Shown here one piece after another: positions 21,737 to 30,511 of a DNA stretch of 64,000 nt. The notes beneath the pieces were generated by a model, which saw only the letters and a list, made by a program, of their open reading frames with translations, had not been told where the DNA came from and ran no database searches. The DNA is taken from contig NZ_PYCN01000003.1 in NCBI RefSeq assembly GCF_003062295.1, forward strand, positions 62,001-126,000, read 5' to 3'. The DNA comes from Bradyrhizobium algeriense (lineage in GTDB: Bacteria; Pseudomonadota; Alphaproteobacteria; Rhizobiales; Xanthobacteraceae). The position numbers were made by a program, and so were the translations under genes. Position 1 is the first letter of the stretch. Each line of letters opens with the position of its first letter.

Positions 21737-22427
21737 CACAGCCGTCCAGCCCTGGCTGGCCCACTTCTCCGACCCCGAGGCCGTGCGGCATTATGCGGAT
21801 GGGCCGCCGCGCTTCGTGCCCGGGTTTGTGGACCTTCACCGCATGACCCGCATCTTGCTGGCGGAACAGGTTGCCCAAGATGCGCGGGTGCTGGTGCTTG
21901 GCGCTGGTGGCGGCCTGGAATTGAAGGCATTGGCGGCGGCTGAGCCTCGCTGGAGCTTCGTTGGCGTCGATCCCGCTCTGGCGATGCTGAAGCTCGCCGA
22001 GCAGACCCTCGGGCCATTCAACGCGCGCGTGGAGCTGCAGCAGGGTTACATCGAAGATGCGCCCGACGGGCCGTTCGATGCCGCCACCTGCCTGCTCACG
22101 TTTCATTTCCTCGATGCCGACGAACGGCGGCGGACGGCAAGGGAAATCCACCGGCGGCTCAGGCCCGGCGCGCCCTTTGTGGTGGCCCATTCCAGTTTTC
22201 CGCAAGCCGACGCTGAGCGTGCGCGGTGGCTGTCGCGCTATGCCGCCTATGCGATCGCCTCCGGCGCCGATCCGGACCTGGCCAACAATGCGCGTGCCGC
22301 GATCGACGCAAACCTGAACCTGTTCAGCCCGGAACAGGACGCGCAAATTTTGCGTGAGGCCGGATTCAGGGATGTGGAGTTGTTCTACGCCGCTTTTACC
22401 TGGCGCGGCTGGATTGCAACTGCGTGA
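21726..22427 (+). CDS. Class I SAM-dependent methyltransferase
   Basis: A 233-residue methyltransferase. Motif I is [15 protein letters not shown] (about residues 57-71), the acidic loop is VGVDPA, and motif IV is [14 protein letters not shown]. The acceptor is unknown. The ATG lies inside the end of the Rrf2-family gene, an 11-bp overlap, which suggests the regulator controls its own methyltransferase partner. Confidence 0.88.
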   Translation: MHRDTAVQPWLAHFSDPEAVRHYADGPPRFVPGFVDLHRMTRILLAEQVAQDARVLVLGAGGGLELKALAAAEPRWSFVGVDPALAMLKLAEQTLGPFNARVELQQGYIEDAPDGPFDAATCLLTFHFLDADERRRTAREIHRRLRPGAPFVVAHSSFPQADAERARWLSRYAAYAIASGADPDLANNARAAIDANLNLFSPEQDAQILREAGFRDVELFYAAFTWRGWIATA

Positions 22428-22554
22428 AGCAGGGACTGGGCGGTTCGGAAAACGGGTCGGCGATGGCGCGTTGAGAATAGCTGAACGCTCGGGACAGGTG
22501 TTGCCCTTATCGCACGCCCTCCGCTTTCATGGCCGCACCGACATGGAGCGTTCA

Positions 22555-22583
22555 TTGTCGCCCGATATATCCCGTTATATACT
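22555..22583 (+). promoter_or_regulatory. Sigma70-like promoter of the SWIM-MoxR-VWA operon
   Basis: TTGTCG (22555-22560) and TATACT (22578-22583) are separated by exactly 17 bp, and the expected start point near 22590 is about 24 bp before the GTG of the first gene. The region 22428-22554 between the methyltransferase stop and this promoter contains no gene. Confidence 0.6.
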
Positions 22584-22613
22584 GCCTATTCTGGATTCGG
22601 TCGGGATTACTGC

Positions 22614-24005
22614 GTGGCGATTGATCTGAAAGCAATCGAGCAACTCGCCACCGATCAATCCTCGCTCAAGGCGGCGGCGGGGCTCGCCAAGCCGGCCAAA
22701 TGGTCGGGCGTCGGCGTGAGCCATGACGGCGCGCTGGTTTGGGGCGAATGCGCGGGCTCCGGCGCCAATCCCTATCGCGTGATGGCCGATCTGCGCGATC
22801 TCGGCAACAAATGCACCTGCCCGTCGCGCAAATTCCCATGCAAGCACGTACTCGGCCTGTTGTGGCTGAAGGCGGAGGCGGTCGTGCCGTTCGCCCCGGC
22901 CGATACGCCTGCCTGGGTCAGCGATTGGCTCGGCCGGCGGCGCTCCGGCGCCGGCACACCCAAAGCGCCGCCCAGCGTTGCGCCATCCGCCGCCAAGGAT
23001 CTGCGCGCCGCGCAGCAGACCGAACCGGAGATGGTCGAGGACCCGAAGGACGCAGCGCGTCGTGAAGCTGCGGCGGCCAAGCGAAGCGAGGATACCGAGC
23101 GCACGATTCTTGATGCGCTCGATGCGCTCGAACAATGGATCGGCGACCAACTGCGCATGGGCCTTTCCGCTTTTGTCGACGACGTTACCGCGCGTTGTCG
23201 GCGGATCGCGGCGCGGCTGGTCGACGGCAAGGCAGCCGTACTGGCCGGGCGGATCGACGAGTTGCCGGGCCGGCTCCTCGCGCTTCCGCCGGGCGACCGG
23301 CCGCGTGGCGCGGTGGTCGAACTCGGCAAGCTGGTGCTGCTCGCGCGCGCCTTCCGCACCACGCCGCGCGATGCCGAGATCCGGCGCGCGGTTGCGGCCT
23401 CGGAAACCCGCGAGGCCGTGCTCACCAATCCGCAGACGCTGCGCGTGAAGGCGTGCTGGGAAGTGCTCGCCGAACAGGTGCAGACGCGGCGTGACGGATT
23501 GGTGTCGCAGACCACATGGCTGCTCAGTCTCAATAATGATGGCCCCTGCTTTGCGATGCTGCTCGACTTTTTCCCGGCGAGCGTGGGCCGCCGCGGGTCG
23601 GTGTTTACACCGGGCGAACGGTTTCAAGGCGAGCTCGCGTTCTATCCGTCCCGGCAGCCGCTGCGCGCCGTGCTCGTCGCGCGCGAAGCTGTGGAAGACG
23701 CCGCAAGGCCGGAATGGCCAACACCGGAAACGGTGCTTGCCGATACCTTGACGAATCCCCTGCTCGCCGAGCCATGGACGATCGAAATTCCGGTGTTGCT
23801 GCCGGCAGGGCGGATCGCGCTCGACGACGCCGGACATCCCTGGTGGCGGTCGGCCGATGGCGCGAACACGTTGCCGATTGCGGGCAGTGCCGAAGGCCTG
23901 TTGTGCGGCACCGATCTGAAATGCGCGGCCGCGATCTGGTCCGGCAACCGGCTGACGATCCTGGCCGCGCAAACCTCCTGGGGACGGATCGGCGGCCATG
24001 GCTGA
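22614..24005 (+). CDS. SWIM zinc-finger domain protein
   Basis: A 463-residue cytoplasmic protein that opens a five-gene operon. A SWIM zinc finger is clear near the N-terminus: Cys67-x-Cys69, then Cys76-x-His78 in CTCPSRKFPCKH, followed by the typical LGLLWLKAEA helix. SWIM domains bind DNA or proteins. The middle (about 150-330) is helical with many Arg/Ala and the end has no known domain that I can name. The start is a GTG at 22614. It overlaps the next gene by 8 bp. Function is unknown; context ties it to MoxR-VWA partners. Confidence 0.88.
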   Translation: MAIDLKAIEQLATDQSSLKAAAGLAKPAKWSGVGVSHDGALVWGECAGSGANPYRVMADLRDLGNKCTCPSRKFPCKHVLGLLWLKAEAVVPFAPADTPAWVSDWLGRRRSGAGTPKAPPSVAPSAAKDLRAAQQTEPEMVEDPKDAARREAAAAKRSEDTERTILDALDALEQWIGDQLRMGLSAFVDDVTARCRRIAARLVDGKAAVLAGRIDELPGRLLALPPGDRPRGAVVELGKLVLLARAFRTTPRDAEIRRAVAASETREAVLTNPQTLRVKACWEVLAEQVQTRRDGLVSQTTWLLSLNNDGPCFAMLLDFFPASVGRRGSVFTPGERFQGELAFYPSRQPLRAVLVAREAVEDAARPEWPTPETVLADTLTNPLLAEPWTIEIPVLLPAGRIALDDAGHPWWRSADGANTLPIAGSAEGLLCGTDLKCAAAIWSGNRLTILAAQTSWGRIGGHG

Positions 24006-25413
24006 GGCGATCTACGATGCGATGGGTTCGGTCCTGACGCGCTGGACCATGGGATCGGCCGCCGCGCCCGCCGCCGCGGTATGGAGTGCGGAGCTTGGCG
24101 CTGAACCCGCTGAAGCCGAGTTGCGCCTGCTGGCGCTATCGGGCCAGTTCCTCGGTGTCGCGGTGACGGCCGAGCCGCCGCCGGAGCTGCGCGTGTTGCC
24201 CGATATTCCCGCGCTCGCGCTGCCGACCGTGCCCGAGGCGTTGCGCCCGCTCGCGCATCGCATCCTCAACGCATTCAAGGAGACGCAGCGCAAGACCGAA
24301 CTGCTCGACTTCCTCGCCGCGCGCGGCTGGACCACCCATCCCGCAGAATGGATGCCGACGGCTGACGACGAGGACGCGCCCGACGTCTACGCGCCGTGGC
24401 GCGACTGGGCCGGAATCGCGGCATCCAACAGCGTGGTGCGACGGCAGGCCGGGGACCGGCTCACCGCTGACAACTGGGAGGACTTTTGGCCGGCGGCGCG
24501 CAAGGTGGCGCTGACCGAGCTCAGGCGTCGCGATCCCGAAGCGGCCCGCGCGGTGCTGGAGGCAAAACTTGCCAGCGAAAATGCCGACGTGCGACTTCCG
24601 CTGCTTTCACTGTTGGCAACCGGATTGTCGGAAGCCGATGCCCCCTTCCTTGAGGGCCTCGCGGCGAACGATCGCGCGCCGAAGGTCAAGGCGCTGGCGG
24701 CATCGCTGCTTGCCCAGCTCGGCCGCGGCCCCGCGGTCGGCGACGACATCGCAGAACTCGCCGGCTTCTTCTCGGTGAAGATGAAGGGCCTGCTGCGCCG
24801 CTCGCGCGTGATCCAGTTCGAGAACGTCAAGACGCCAGCACAAATGCACCGCAGGGCGGCGCTGCTCGAAAGTGCCGATATCGCTTCGCTCGCGCGGGCG
24901 CTCACGCTGACCCCACAGGAGCTGGTCGACGCCTGGAATTGGGACGTGGATCGACAGGCCGACGCTGCGCTGGTTGGTCTTGTCGCGCGCACCGGAACGG
25001 ACTCGCTGGTCGCCCAGACCGCCGAAGCCGCGAGCCAATGCAATGCGAGCGTCTTCCTAGCCACGCTGACGCCGCGCCTCGTGCCCGGGCAGCGATCTGA
25101 ACTCGCTGAGAAGGTCTTGCGCACGCGCGGCTTCAGCTTTGACGTGGCGAAGACCATTGCGGGCGGCACGGCGCGGCTGGAGAATCCAATGACCGCACCG
25201 GCAGGCACCGCGCTGCTTGCGGCGCTCCGGCGCGACGATGCAAAACCTTCCGATGAGCTCACAGAGCTCTTTGCGCTCGGCCTGATCGCCTCGCGCGCAG
25301 CTGCGCGTCAGGCGCTGGAACGGTTGAACGGCGCAGGGCTGCTGCAGGGCGACCCACGCCTCGACATGCTGCGGCTCAACGCCGCGTTGGACGACAATGG
25401 AGCAGAACCATGA
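23998..25413 (+). CDS. DUF5691-domain protein
   Basis: A 471-residue protein, largely alpha-helical, with repeated short helical pairs in the middle (VRLPLLSLLATGLSEADAPF, then KVKALAASLLAQLGR) that look like HEAT-type repeats. I assign DUF5691 because this family typically sits between the SWIM and MoxR genes in this cassette and the sequence agrees in length and layout. No catalytic motif is visible, so a scaffold or adaptor role is likely. It overlaps both neighbours (8 bp upstream, 4 bp downstream). Confidence 0.75.
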   Translation: MAEAIYDAMGSVLTRWTMGSAAAPAAAVWSAELGAEPAEAELRLLALSGQFLGVAVTAEPPPELRVLPDIPALALPTVPEALRPLAHRILNAFKETQRKTELLDFLAARGWTTHPAEWMPTADDEDAPDVYAPWRDWAGIAASNSVVRRQAGDRLTADNWEDFWPAARKVALTELRRRDPEAARAVLEAKLASENADVRLPLLSLLATGLSEADAPFLEGLAANDRAPKVKALAASLLAQLGRGPAVGDDIAELAGFFSVKMKGLLRRSRVIQFENVKTPAQMHRRAALLESADIASLARALTLTPQELVDAWNWDVDRQADAALVGLVARTGTDSLVAQTAEAASQCNASVFLATLTPRLVPGQRSELAEKVLRTRGFSFDVAKTIAGGTARLENPMTAPAGTALLAALRRDDAKPSDELTELFALGLIASRAAARQALERLNGAGLLQGDPRLDMLRLNAALDDNGAEP

Positions 25414-26489
25414 GCGAGAAACTACGGTTGCCCGCCGAGGAGAGCTATGCGGCCGAGCTGAAGGCGCTCGCCGCCGGCGACAGCGGGACTCGCCCGCCGG
25501 GCTGGGCGCTCTCGCCACGGGTTGTCGTGACCTATCTGATGGGCGGCAAGGCCAGTGACGGCACGATCATCACGCCGAAATATGTCGGCGACAAGCGGCT
25601 GATCGAAACCGCCATCGGGACGCTTGCCACCGATCGCGCGCTCTTGTTGCTTGGCGTGCCCGGCACGGCCAAGTCGTGGGTATCGGAACATCTCGCCGCC
25701 GGGATCACCGGCGATTCGACGCTCGTCATCCAGTGCACGGCGGGCACCGACGAAAACCAGATCCGTTACGGCTGGAACTATGCGCAATTGCTCGCGCACG
25801 GGCCGCGCCGTGAGGCGCTGGTCCCTACCCCGCTGATGCGGGCGATGGAGGGCGGCAAGCTCTGCCGTTTCGAGGAGCTGACGCGGATGGGCAGCGACGT
25901 GCAGGACACGCTGATCACCGTGCTCTCCGAAAAAATGATGCCGGTCCCGGAGCTGAACACGGCGGTCTATGCGCAGCGCGGCTTCAACATCATTGCCACC
26001 GCCAACAACCGCGACAAGGGCGTCAACGAACTGTCCTCAGCACTGAAGCGCCGATTCAATGTGGTCGTGCTGCCGCTGCCCGACAATGCCGCGCAGGAGG
26101 TCGCGATCATCGTCAAGCGCGTCGGCGAGATGGCACAGAGCCTCGATTTGCCGGCGCCGAAGAACGTCGCGGACGAGGTGGCGCGGGTGGTGGCGATCTT
26201 CCGCGAGCTGCGTTCCGGCGCGACCGAGGACGGCAAGATCGCGCTCAAATCGCCTTCGGGTGGGCTTTCGACTGCGGAAGCAATCGCAGTGATGATCGGC
26301 GGCATCAGCCAGGCGACCTTCTTTAACGACGGCAAGCTGACGCCGGAGACGCTCGCGACCAACATGCTCGGCGCCGTGGTGAAGGACCCGGTGCAGGATA
26401 CCGCCGTGCTCGGCGAATATCTCGAGACCGTGCTGAAGAAGCGGCGCGGGTTCGAGGGCTATTACGCATCGCTGACCGACCTGATCTGA
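25410..26489 (+). CDS. MoxR-family AAA+ ATPase
   Basis: A 359-residue AAA+ ATPase. Walker A is GVPGTAKS (residues 82-89), Walker B is LCRFEE (151-156), sensor 1 lies in FNIIATANNRD and the arginine finger in SSALKRRF. MoxR ATPases remodel partner proteins together with a VWA protein, as in RavA-ViaA, NorQ-NorD and CobS-CobT. The VWA partner here is two genes downstream. It overlaps the DUF5691 gene by 4 bp (ATGA) and is followed after 4 bp by the DUF5682 gene. Confidence 0.95.
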   Translation: MSEKLRLPAEESYAAELKALAAGDSGTRPPGWALSPRVVVTYLMGGKASDGTIITPKYVGDKRLIETAIGTLATDRALLLLGVPGTAKSWVSEHLAAGITGDSTLVIQCTAGTDENQIRYGWNYAQLLAHGPRREALVPTPLMRAMEGGKLCRFEELTRMGSDVQDTLITVLSEKMMPVPELNTAVYAQRGFNIIATANNRDKGVNELSSALKRRFNVVVLPLPDNAAQEVAIIVKRVGEMAQSLDLPAPKNVADEVARVVAIFRELRSGATEDGKIALKSPSGGLSTAEAIAVMIGGISQATFFNDGKLTPETLATNMLGAVVKDPVQDTAVLGEYLETVLKKRRGFEGYYASLTDLI

Positions 26490-26493
26490 GACC

Positions 26494-28722
26494 ATGACGG
26501 GCCAGGTTTTCCTGTTCGGCATTCGCCATCACGGGCCGGGATCGGCGCGGCGGCTGGTGCAGGCGCTTGACGATCTCAAGCCATCAGCGGTGCTGATCGA
26601 GGGGCCCTCGGAAGCATCGGAGTTGCTGCCGATGCTCGCCGATCCCGAGATGGCGACGCCGGTGGCGTTGCTGATCTATGTCGAGGACAACCCGGCCAAC
26701 GCCAGCTTCTTTCCCTTTGCCGAATACTCGCCGGAGTATCAGGCCGCGCGCTGGGCGGTGCGCCACAGCGCGCCACTGCGCTTCATCGACCTGCCGGCAT
26801 CGGACCGCTTGGGCCATGCCGGCGGCGGCATCGAGGATGAGACTGCAGCGACCGCCGACGACGATCCGATCAGCCGCGATCCGATCGGCGTGCTGGCGAC
26901 GGCCGCGGGCTACGACGACGGCGAATCCTGGTGGTCCGACGTCATCGAGGAAAATCCTGCGTCAGGGCCGGTATTCGCGGCGGTCGCCGATGCGATGACG
27001 GCGCTGCGCGCGGAATCGAAACCGCTCTCGCTCCGCGAGGCCGCGCGTGAGGCGCATATGCGGATCGAGATCGCGAAGGCCGCAAAGGAGTGCGATGGCG
27101 CGATCGCCGTGGTGTGCGGGGCCTGGCACGTGCCGGCGCTGATCGAGCGTCGCAGTCTCGCGGCCGATCGCGAATTGCTCAAGGGGCGGCCGAAGGCAAA
27201 GATCAAGGCGACCTGGGCGCCGTGGACTGCGCCGCGGCTGGCGCGGTCGAGCGGCTATGGCGCAGGCGTGGTCGCGCCCGGCTGGTGCGCGCATCTGTGG
27301 GCAACGCGCGACGGCGCCGATCGCGGCGCGGTGTGGCTTGCCAGGGTCGCGTATGTGCTGCGCGATCGCGGGCATTTCGTCTCGACCGCCTCGGTAATCG
27401 AGGCGCAGCGGCTCGGCACCGCGCTGGCCGCGCTTCGCGACCGCCCCGCGCCCGGCTTCGAGGAATTGCGGGAGGCCGCAATCGCGTGCCTGTGCGGCGG
27501 CGAGCGTGCGCTCTGGAACGACGTCGCCGCCGAGCTCTTGATCGGATCGGGTGTCGGATCGATCCCCGCTTCGACGCCCCTCGCGCCGCTGCTCGAGGAC
27601 CTGCAGCGCCAGCAGAAGGCGACCCGTCTCAAGCCCGAGGCGTTGGAGCGGGCGCTGACGCTCGACCTGCGCAGCGAAAGTGGATTGATGCGCTCGACGC
27701 TCTTGCACCGGCTGAACGCGCTCGACGTGCCCTGGGGACGGCTGACCGATGCCGGGCGCAGCCGCGGCACCTTTCGCGAAAATTGGCAGCTACGATGGGA
27801 GCCGGAGTTCGCGGTGCAACTGGTCGAGAAGCTGATTTACGGCTCCACCATCGCCGAAGCCGCCGGCGGACGCCTGATGGAAGCGATGCGCGGCGCGGCC
27901 GAACTGGGCCCGCTCGCTACGCTGGTGCGCAACGCGATGATCGCCGATCTGCCGCGCGCCACCGAATTCGGCATCGCCGCGCTGGAGGAGAAGGCGGCGC
28001 TCACCAGCGACTGCGAAGCCCTGCTCGCCGCGCTGCCGCCGATGGCTGACATCCTGCGCTATGGCGAGGCGCGCGCCGGCACCGTCGAGCATCTGGCAAC
28101 GCTGATGCCGCGCATCGTCGTGCAGGCTGCGCTCGCCCTGCCCTACGCCGCGCGCAATCTGGATGCGGCTGCGGCGGGCAAGCTGCACGGCGCGATCCTC
28201 GCCGCCGACAGCGCAATACAACTTGCCCAGTTCGAAGCGGACGTGGTGGCCGGCTGGCGCGATGCGCTGCAGGCGCTGCTGCGCGACGGTCAGGCGACGC
28301 GGCTTGTCGCCGGCACCGCCGCGCGGCTGCTCTATGAGGTCGAACTGCTCACCGCCGGGCAAGCCTCCGACCTGCTGGCACGGATGCTCTCGCCGGGTAC
28401 GCCGGTCACTGAAGCGGCCGGCTTCTTCGAGGGCTTTTTCGAGGGCGCCGGCCAGCGGCTGATCCACGACGCAGCGCTGCGCGGCGCGGTCGACGCCTGG
28501 CTGATGGCGCTCGACGAGGAGGCGTTCACCGCCAACCTGCCGCTGTTCCGCCGGGTGTTCTCGGCGCTCGACCCCGCCGAGCGGCGGCGGCTGATGGACG
28601 CGCTGTTCGAACGCCGCGGCGGCGGCGCCAAAGGCTATCGCCTGATCGCGGGCGCGGCGGATATCTGGCCAAAGCATCAGGCGCGGGTGATCGAACTTTT
28701 GAAATCCGGAGCGGCGCGATGA
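26494..28722 (+). CDS. DUF5682 protein, possible TIKI/EreA-like hydrolase
   Basis: A 742-residue protein. The N-terminal 230 residues carry a motif set similar to the TraB/ChaN/EreA (TIKI) fold: FGIRHHGPGSA with His12-His13, a strand ending LIEGP (Glu36), FIDLP, and VVCGAWH with His212, which resembles the GxxH end of TraB proteins. These could form a metal site. The remaining 500 residues are helical and Ala/Leu-rich with no named domain. The fold link is my inference from motifs. It overlaps the VWA gene by 4 bp. Confidence 0.75.
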   Translation: MTGQVFLFGIRHHGPGSARRLVQALDDLKPSAVLIEGPSEASELLPMLADPEMATPVALLIYVEDNPANASFFPFAEYSPEYQAARWAVRHSAPLRFIDLPASDRLGHAGGGIEDETAATADDDPISRDPIGVLATAAGYDDGESWWSDVIEENPASGPVFAAVADAMTALRAESKPLSLREAAREAHMRIEIAKAAKECDGAIAVVCGAWHVPALIERRSLAADRELLKGRPKAKIKATWAPWTAPRLARSSGYGAGVVAPGWCAHLWATRDGADRGAVWLARVAYVLRDRGHFVSTASVIEAQRLGTALAALRDRPAPGFEELREAAIACLCGGERALWNDVAAELLIGSGVGSIPASTPLAPLLEDLQRQQKATRLKPEALERALTLDLRSESGLMRSTLLHRLNALDVPWGRLTDAGRSRGTFRENWQLRWEPEFAVQLVEKLIYGSTIAEAAGGRLMEAMRGAAELGPLATLVRNAMIADLPRATEFGIAALEEKAALTSDCEALLAALPPMADILRYGEARAGTVEHLATLMPRIVVQAALALPYAARNLDAAAAGKLHGAILAADSAIQLAQFEADVVAGWRDALQALLRDGQATRLVAGTAARLLYEVELLTAGQASDLLARMLSPGTPVTEAAGFFEGFFEGAGQRLIHDAALRGAVDAWLMALDEEAFTANLPLFRRVFSALDPAERRRLMDALFERRGGGAKGYRLIAGAADIWPKHQARVIELLKSGAAR

Positions 28723-29897
28723 GCGAGACCGACGAACGCAATCGCCGCTGGACGCTCGCGCTCGGTGTCGACCCTGATCCCGAGAGCGGCTTTGCCTTGT
28801 CCGACAGTGACCGCCGCATGTCCGACGCACTGACGGCGCTTTATGGCGACGGCGATGACGCGCCCAAGAAAGGCCGCGGCGGCCTCGGCGGATCGGCGCC
28901 GCGCGTCGCGAAATGGCTGGGCGACATCCGCGAATTTTTCCCCGCCCCCGTGGTGCAGGTGATCCAGAAGGATGCGTTCGAGCGCAAGGGCCTGCGCCAG
29001 ATGCTGATCGAGCCCGAATTCCTCGCCACCGTCGAGGCCGACGTCAACCTGATCGCCGACCTGGTCTCGTTGCGCGGCGTGATGCCGGACAAGACCAAGG
29101 AAACCGCGCGGATCGTGATCGCCAAGGTGGTCAAGGAGTTGATGGAGCGGCTGGAGCGGCGCACGGCGGATGCGATCCGCGGCGCGCTGAACCGGTCGCA
29201 ACGCACCAACCGCCCGCGCTTTTCCGATATCGACTGGCCGCGCACCATCAAGGCCAATCTGCGCCATTATCAAGCCGAGCATCGCACTGTAGTCCCCGAG
29301 CGGCTGATCGGCTTCCTGCGCCAGCAGCGGCGCATCGTCGATCTCGAAGAGGTCGTGCTGTGCGTCGACCAGTCGGGATCGATGGCAACCTCCGTCGTCT
29401 ATGCCTCGATCTTTGCGGCTGTGATGGCCTCGCTGCCGGTGGTCGCGACCAAGCTGGTGTGTTTCGACACCGCAATTGTCGACCTGACGGAGGAACTCGC
29501 CGATCCCGTCGAGGTGCTGTTCGGCGTCCAGCTCGGCGGCGGCACCGACATCAACCGCGCGGTCGCCTATTGCGAGGAGCGGATCGAGCGGCCGACCAAA
29601 GCGCATCTGATCCTGATCACCGACCTTTATGAAGGCGGCAACGCCGACGCATTGGTCGACCGGCTGGCGCGGTTGTCGGTGCACGGCGTCAACGTGATCG
29701 TGCTGCTGGCGCTGACCGATACCGGGCGCCCCTCCTACGATCCTGCTCTGTCGGCCAGGGTCGCAGCCCTCGGCATCCCCGTGTTCGCATGCACGCCCGA
29801 CCAGTTTCCGGACCTGATGGCGACCGCGCTGAAGCGCGAGGACGTCGCCGGGTGGGCCGCCGACCAGGACATCAAGCTGATCCGGCCTGAGGCGTAG
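28719..29897 (+). CDS. VWA-domain protein (MoxR partner)
   Basis: A 392-residue protein with a C-terminal von Willebrand factor A domain (about 210-385). The MIDAS metal site is complete: Asp217-x-Ser219-x-Ser221 in DQSGS, the Thr in GGGTDINRA, and the Asp in LITDLYEGG. The N-terminal 200 residues are helical and Arg/Lys-rich. It is the last gene of the operon, and MoxR-VWA pairs normally act together as a protein-remodelling machine. A G+C-rich stem follows near 29970-29992. Confidence 0.93.
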   Translation: MSETDERNRRWTLALGVDPDPESGFALSDSDRRMSDALTALYGDGDDAPKKGRGGLGGSAPRVAKWLGDIREFFPAPVVQVIQKDAFERKGLRQMLIEPEFLATVEADVNLIADLVSLRGVMPDKTKETARIVIAKVVKELMERLERRTADAIRGALNRSQRTNRPRFSDIDWPRTIKANLRHYQAEHRTVVPERLIGFLRQQRRIVDLEEVVLCVDQSGSMATSVVYASIFAAVMASLPVVATKLVCFDTAIVDLTEELADPVEVLFGVQLGGGTDINRAVAYCEERIERPTKAHLILITDLYEGGNADALVDRLARLSVHGVNVIVLLALTDTGRPSYDPALSARVAALGIPVFACTPDQFPDLMATALKREDVAGWAADQDIKLIRPEA

Positions 29898-30021
29898 CCA
29901 CCTCGCCGAAGGACATGCCCATGATCCGCCTGACGGGGGCTCCCGAAGTGCGCCGCCTGGCATAGCTTTCAGGGTGGGTAGCGGCTTCGGCCCGCCCGCG
30001 AGGGCACGGCGACGGGGCACC

Positions 30022-30050
30022 TTGACTTCGCCTCACTTGAGGCATATCTT
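30022..30050 (+). promoter_or_regulatory. Promoter of the toxin-antitoxin operon
   Basis: TTGACT (30022-30027), 17 bp, TATCTT (30045-30050). The -10 element is exactly the spacer of the inverted repeat at 30033-30062, so a bound repressor would cover it. Confidence 0.7.
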
Positions 30051-30062
30051 TGCCTCAAGTGA
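30033..30062. promoter_or_regulatory. 30-bp operator of the toxin-antitoxin operon
   Basis: TCACTTGAGGCA, TATCTT, TGCCTCAAGTGA: two perfect 12-bp arms around a 6-bp spacer, ending 12 bp before the antitoxin ATG. This matches autorepression by an Xre/ParS-type antitoxin. Confidence 0.8.
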
Positions 30063-30074
30063 TGCGAGGGTTTC

Positions 30075-30509
30075 ATGGGCTACCGGGCCGCAACCGCCGC
30101 CGAACTGCTCGGCGTCAAACCGAAGAACACCGAGACGACGCTGACGCTGGCCTACTCCGTCGAGAAGGGCCTGCCGGTCTCGGCACTGGACAAGTTCGCT
30201 GACCGCGTCAGCCCGAACGATGTCCGCCGCTTCACCTATCGGATCGTGCCCAAGCCGACGCTCGAACGCCGGCGCAAGCACAAGCAGCTCTTGACCATCG
30301 AGGAAAGCGACCGCCTCGCGCGCGTCGCCAAGGTGTTCGCCTTCGGGATCGACGTGTTCCGTGACGAAGCCAAGGTCCGCGACTTTCTCGAGCGTCCGCA
30401 CCCGATGCTGGACGACAACGCTCCGCTCGAAGTGGCGCTTGCGACCGGCCCCGGCGCCGATGCGGTAATCAACCTGATGGGCCGGGCGGCGTATAGCGGC
30501 GGCGTCTAG
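30075..30509 (+). CDS. ParS/Xre-MbcA-type antitoxin (DUF2384)
   Basis: A 144-residue antitoxin of the RES-Xre class. An N-terminal HTH-like half (about 1-75) binds DNA and the C-terminal DUF2384 half contains LARVAKVFAFGIDVF, FLERPHPML and GADAVINLMGRAAYSGGV, the stretch that plugs the toxin's active site in this family. The ATG follows GCGAGGG. It is separated from the toxin gene by 2 bp. Confidence 0.93.
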   Translation: MGYRAATAAELLGVKPKNTETTLTLAYSVEKGLPVSALDKFADRVSPNDVRRFTYRIVPKPTLERRRKHKQLLTIEESDRLARVAKVFAFGIDVFRDEAKVRDFLERPHPMLDDNAPLEVALATGPGADAVINLMGRAAYSGGV

Positions 30510-30511
30510 GC

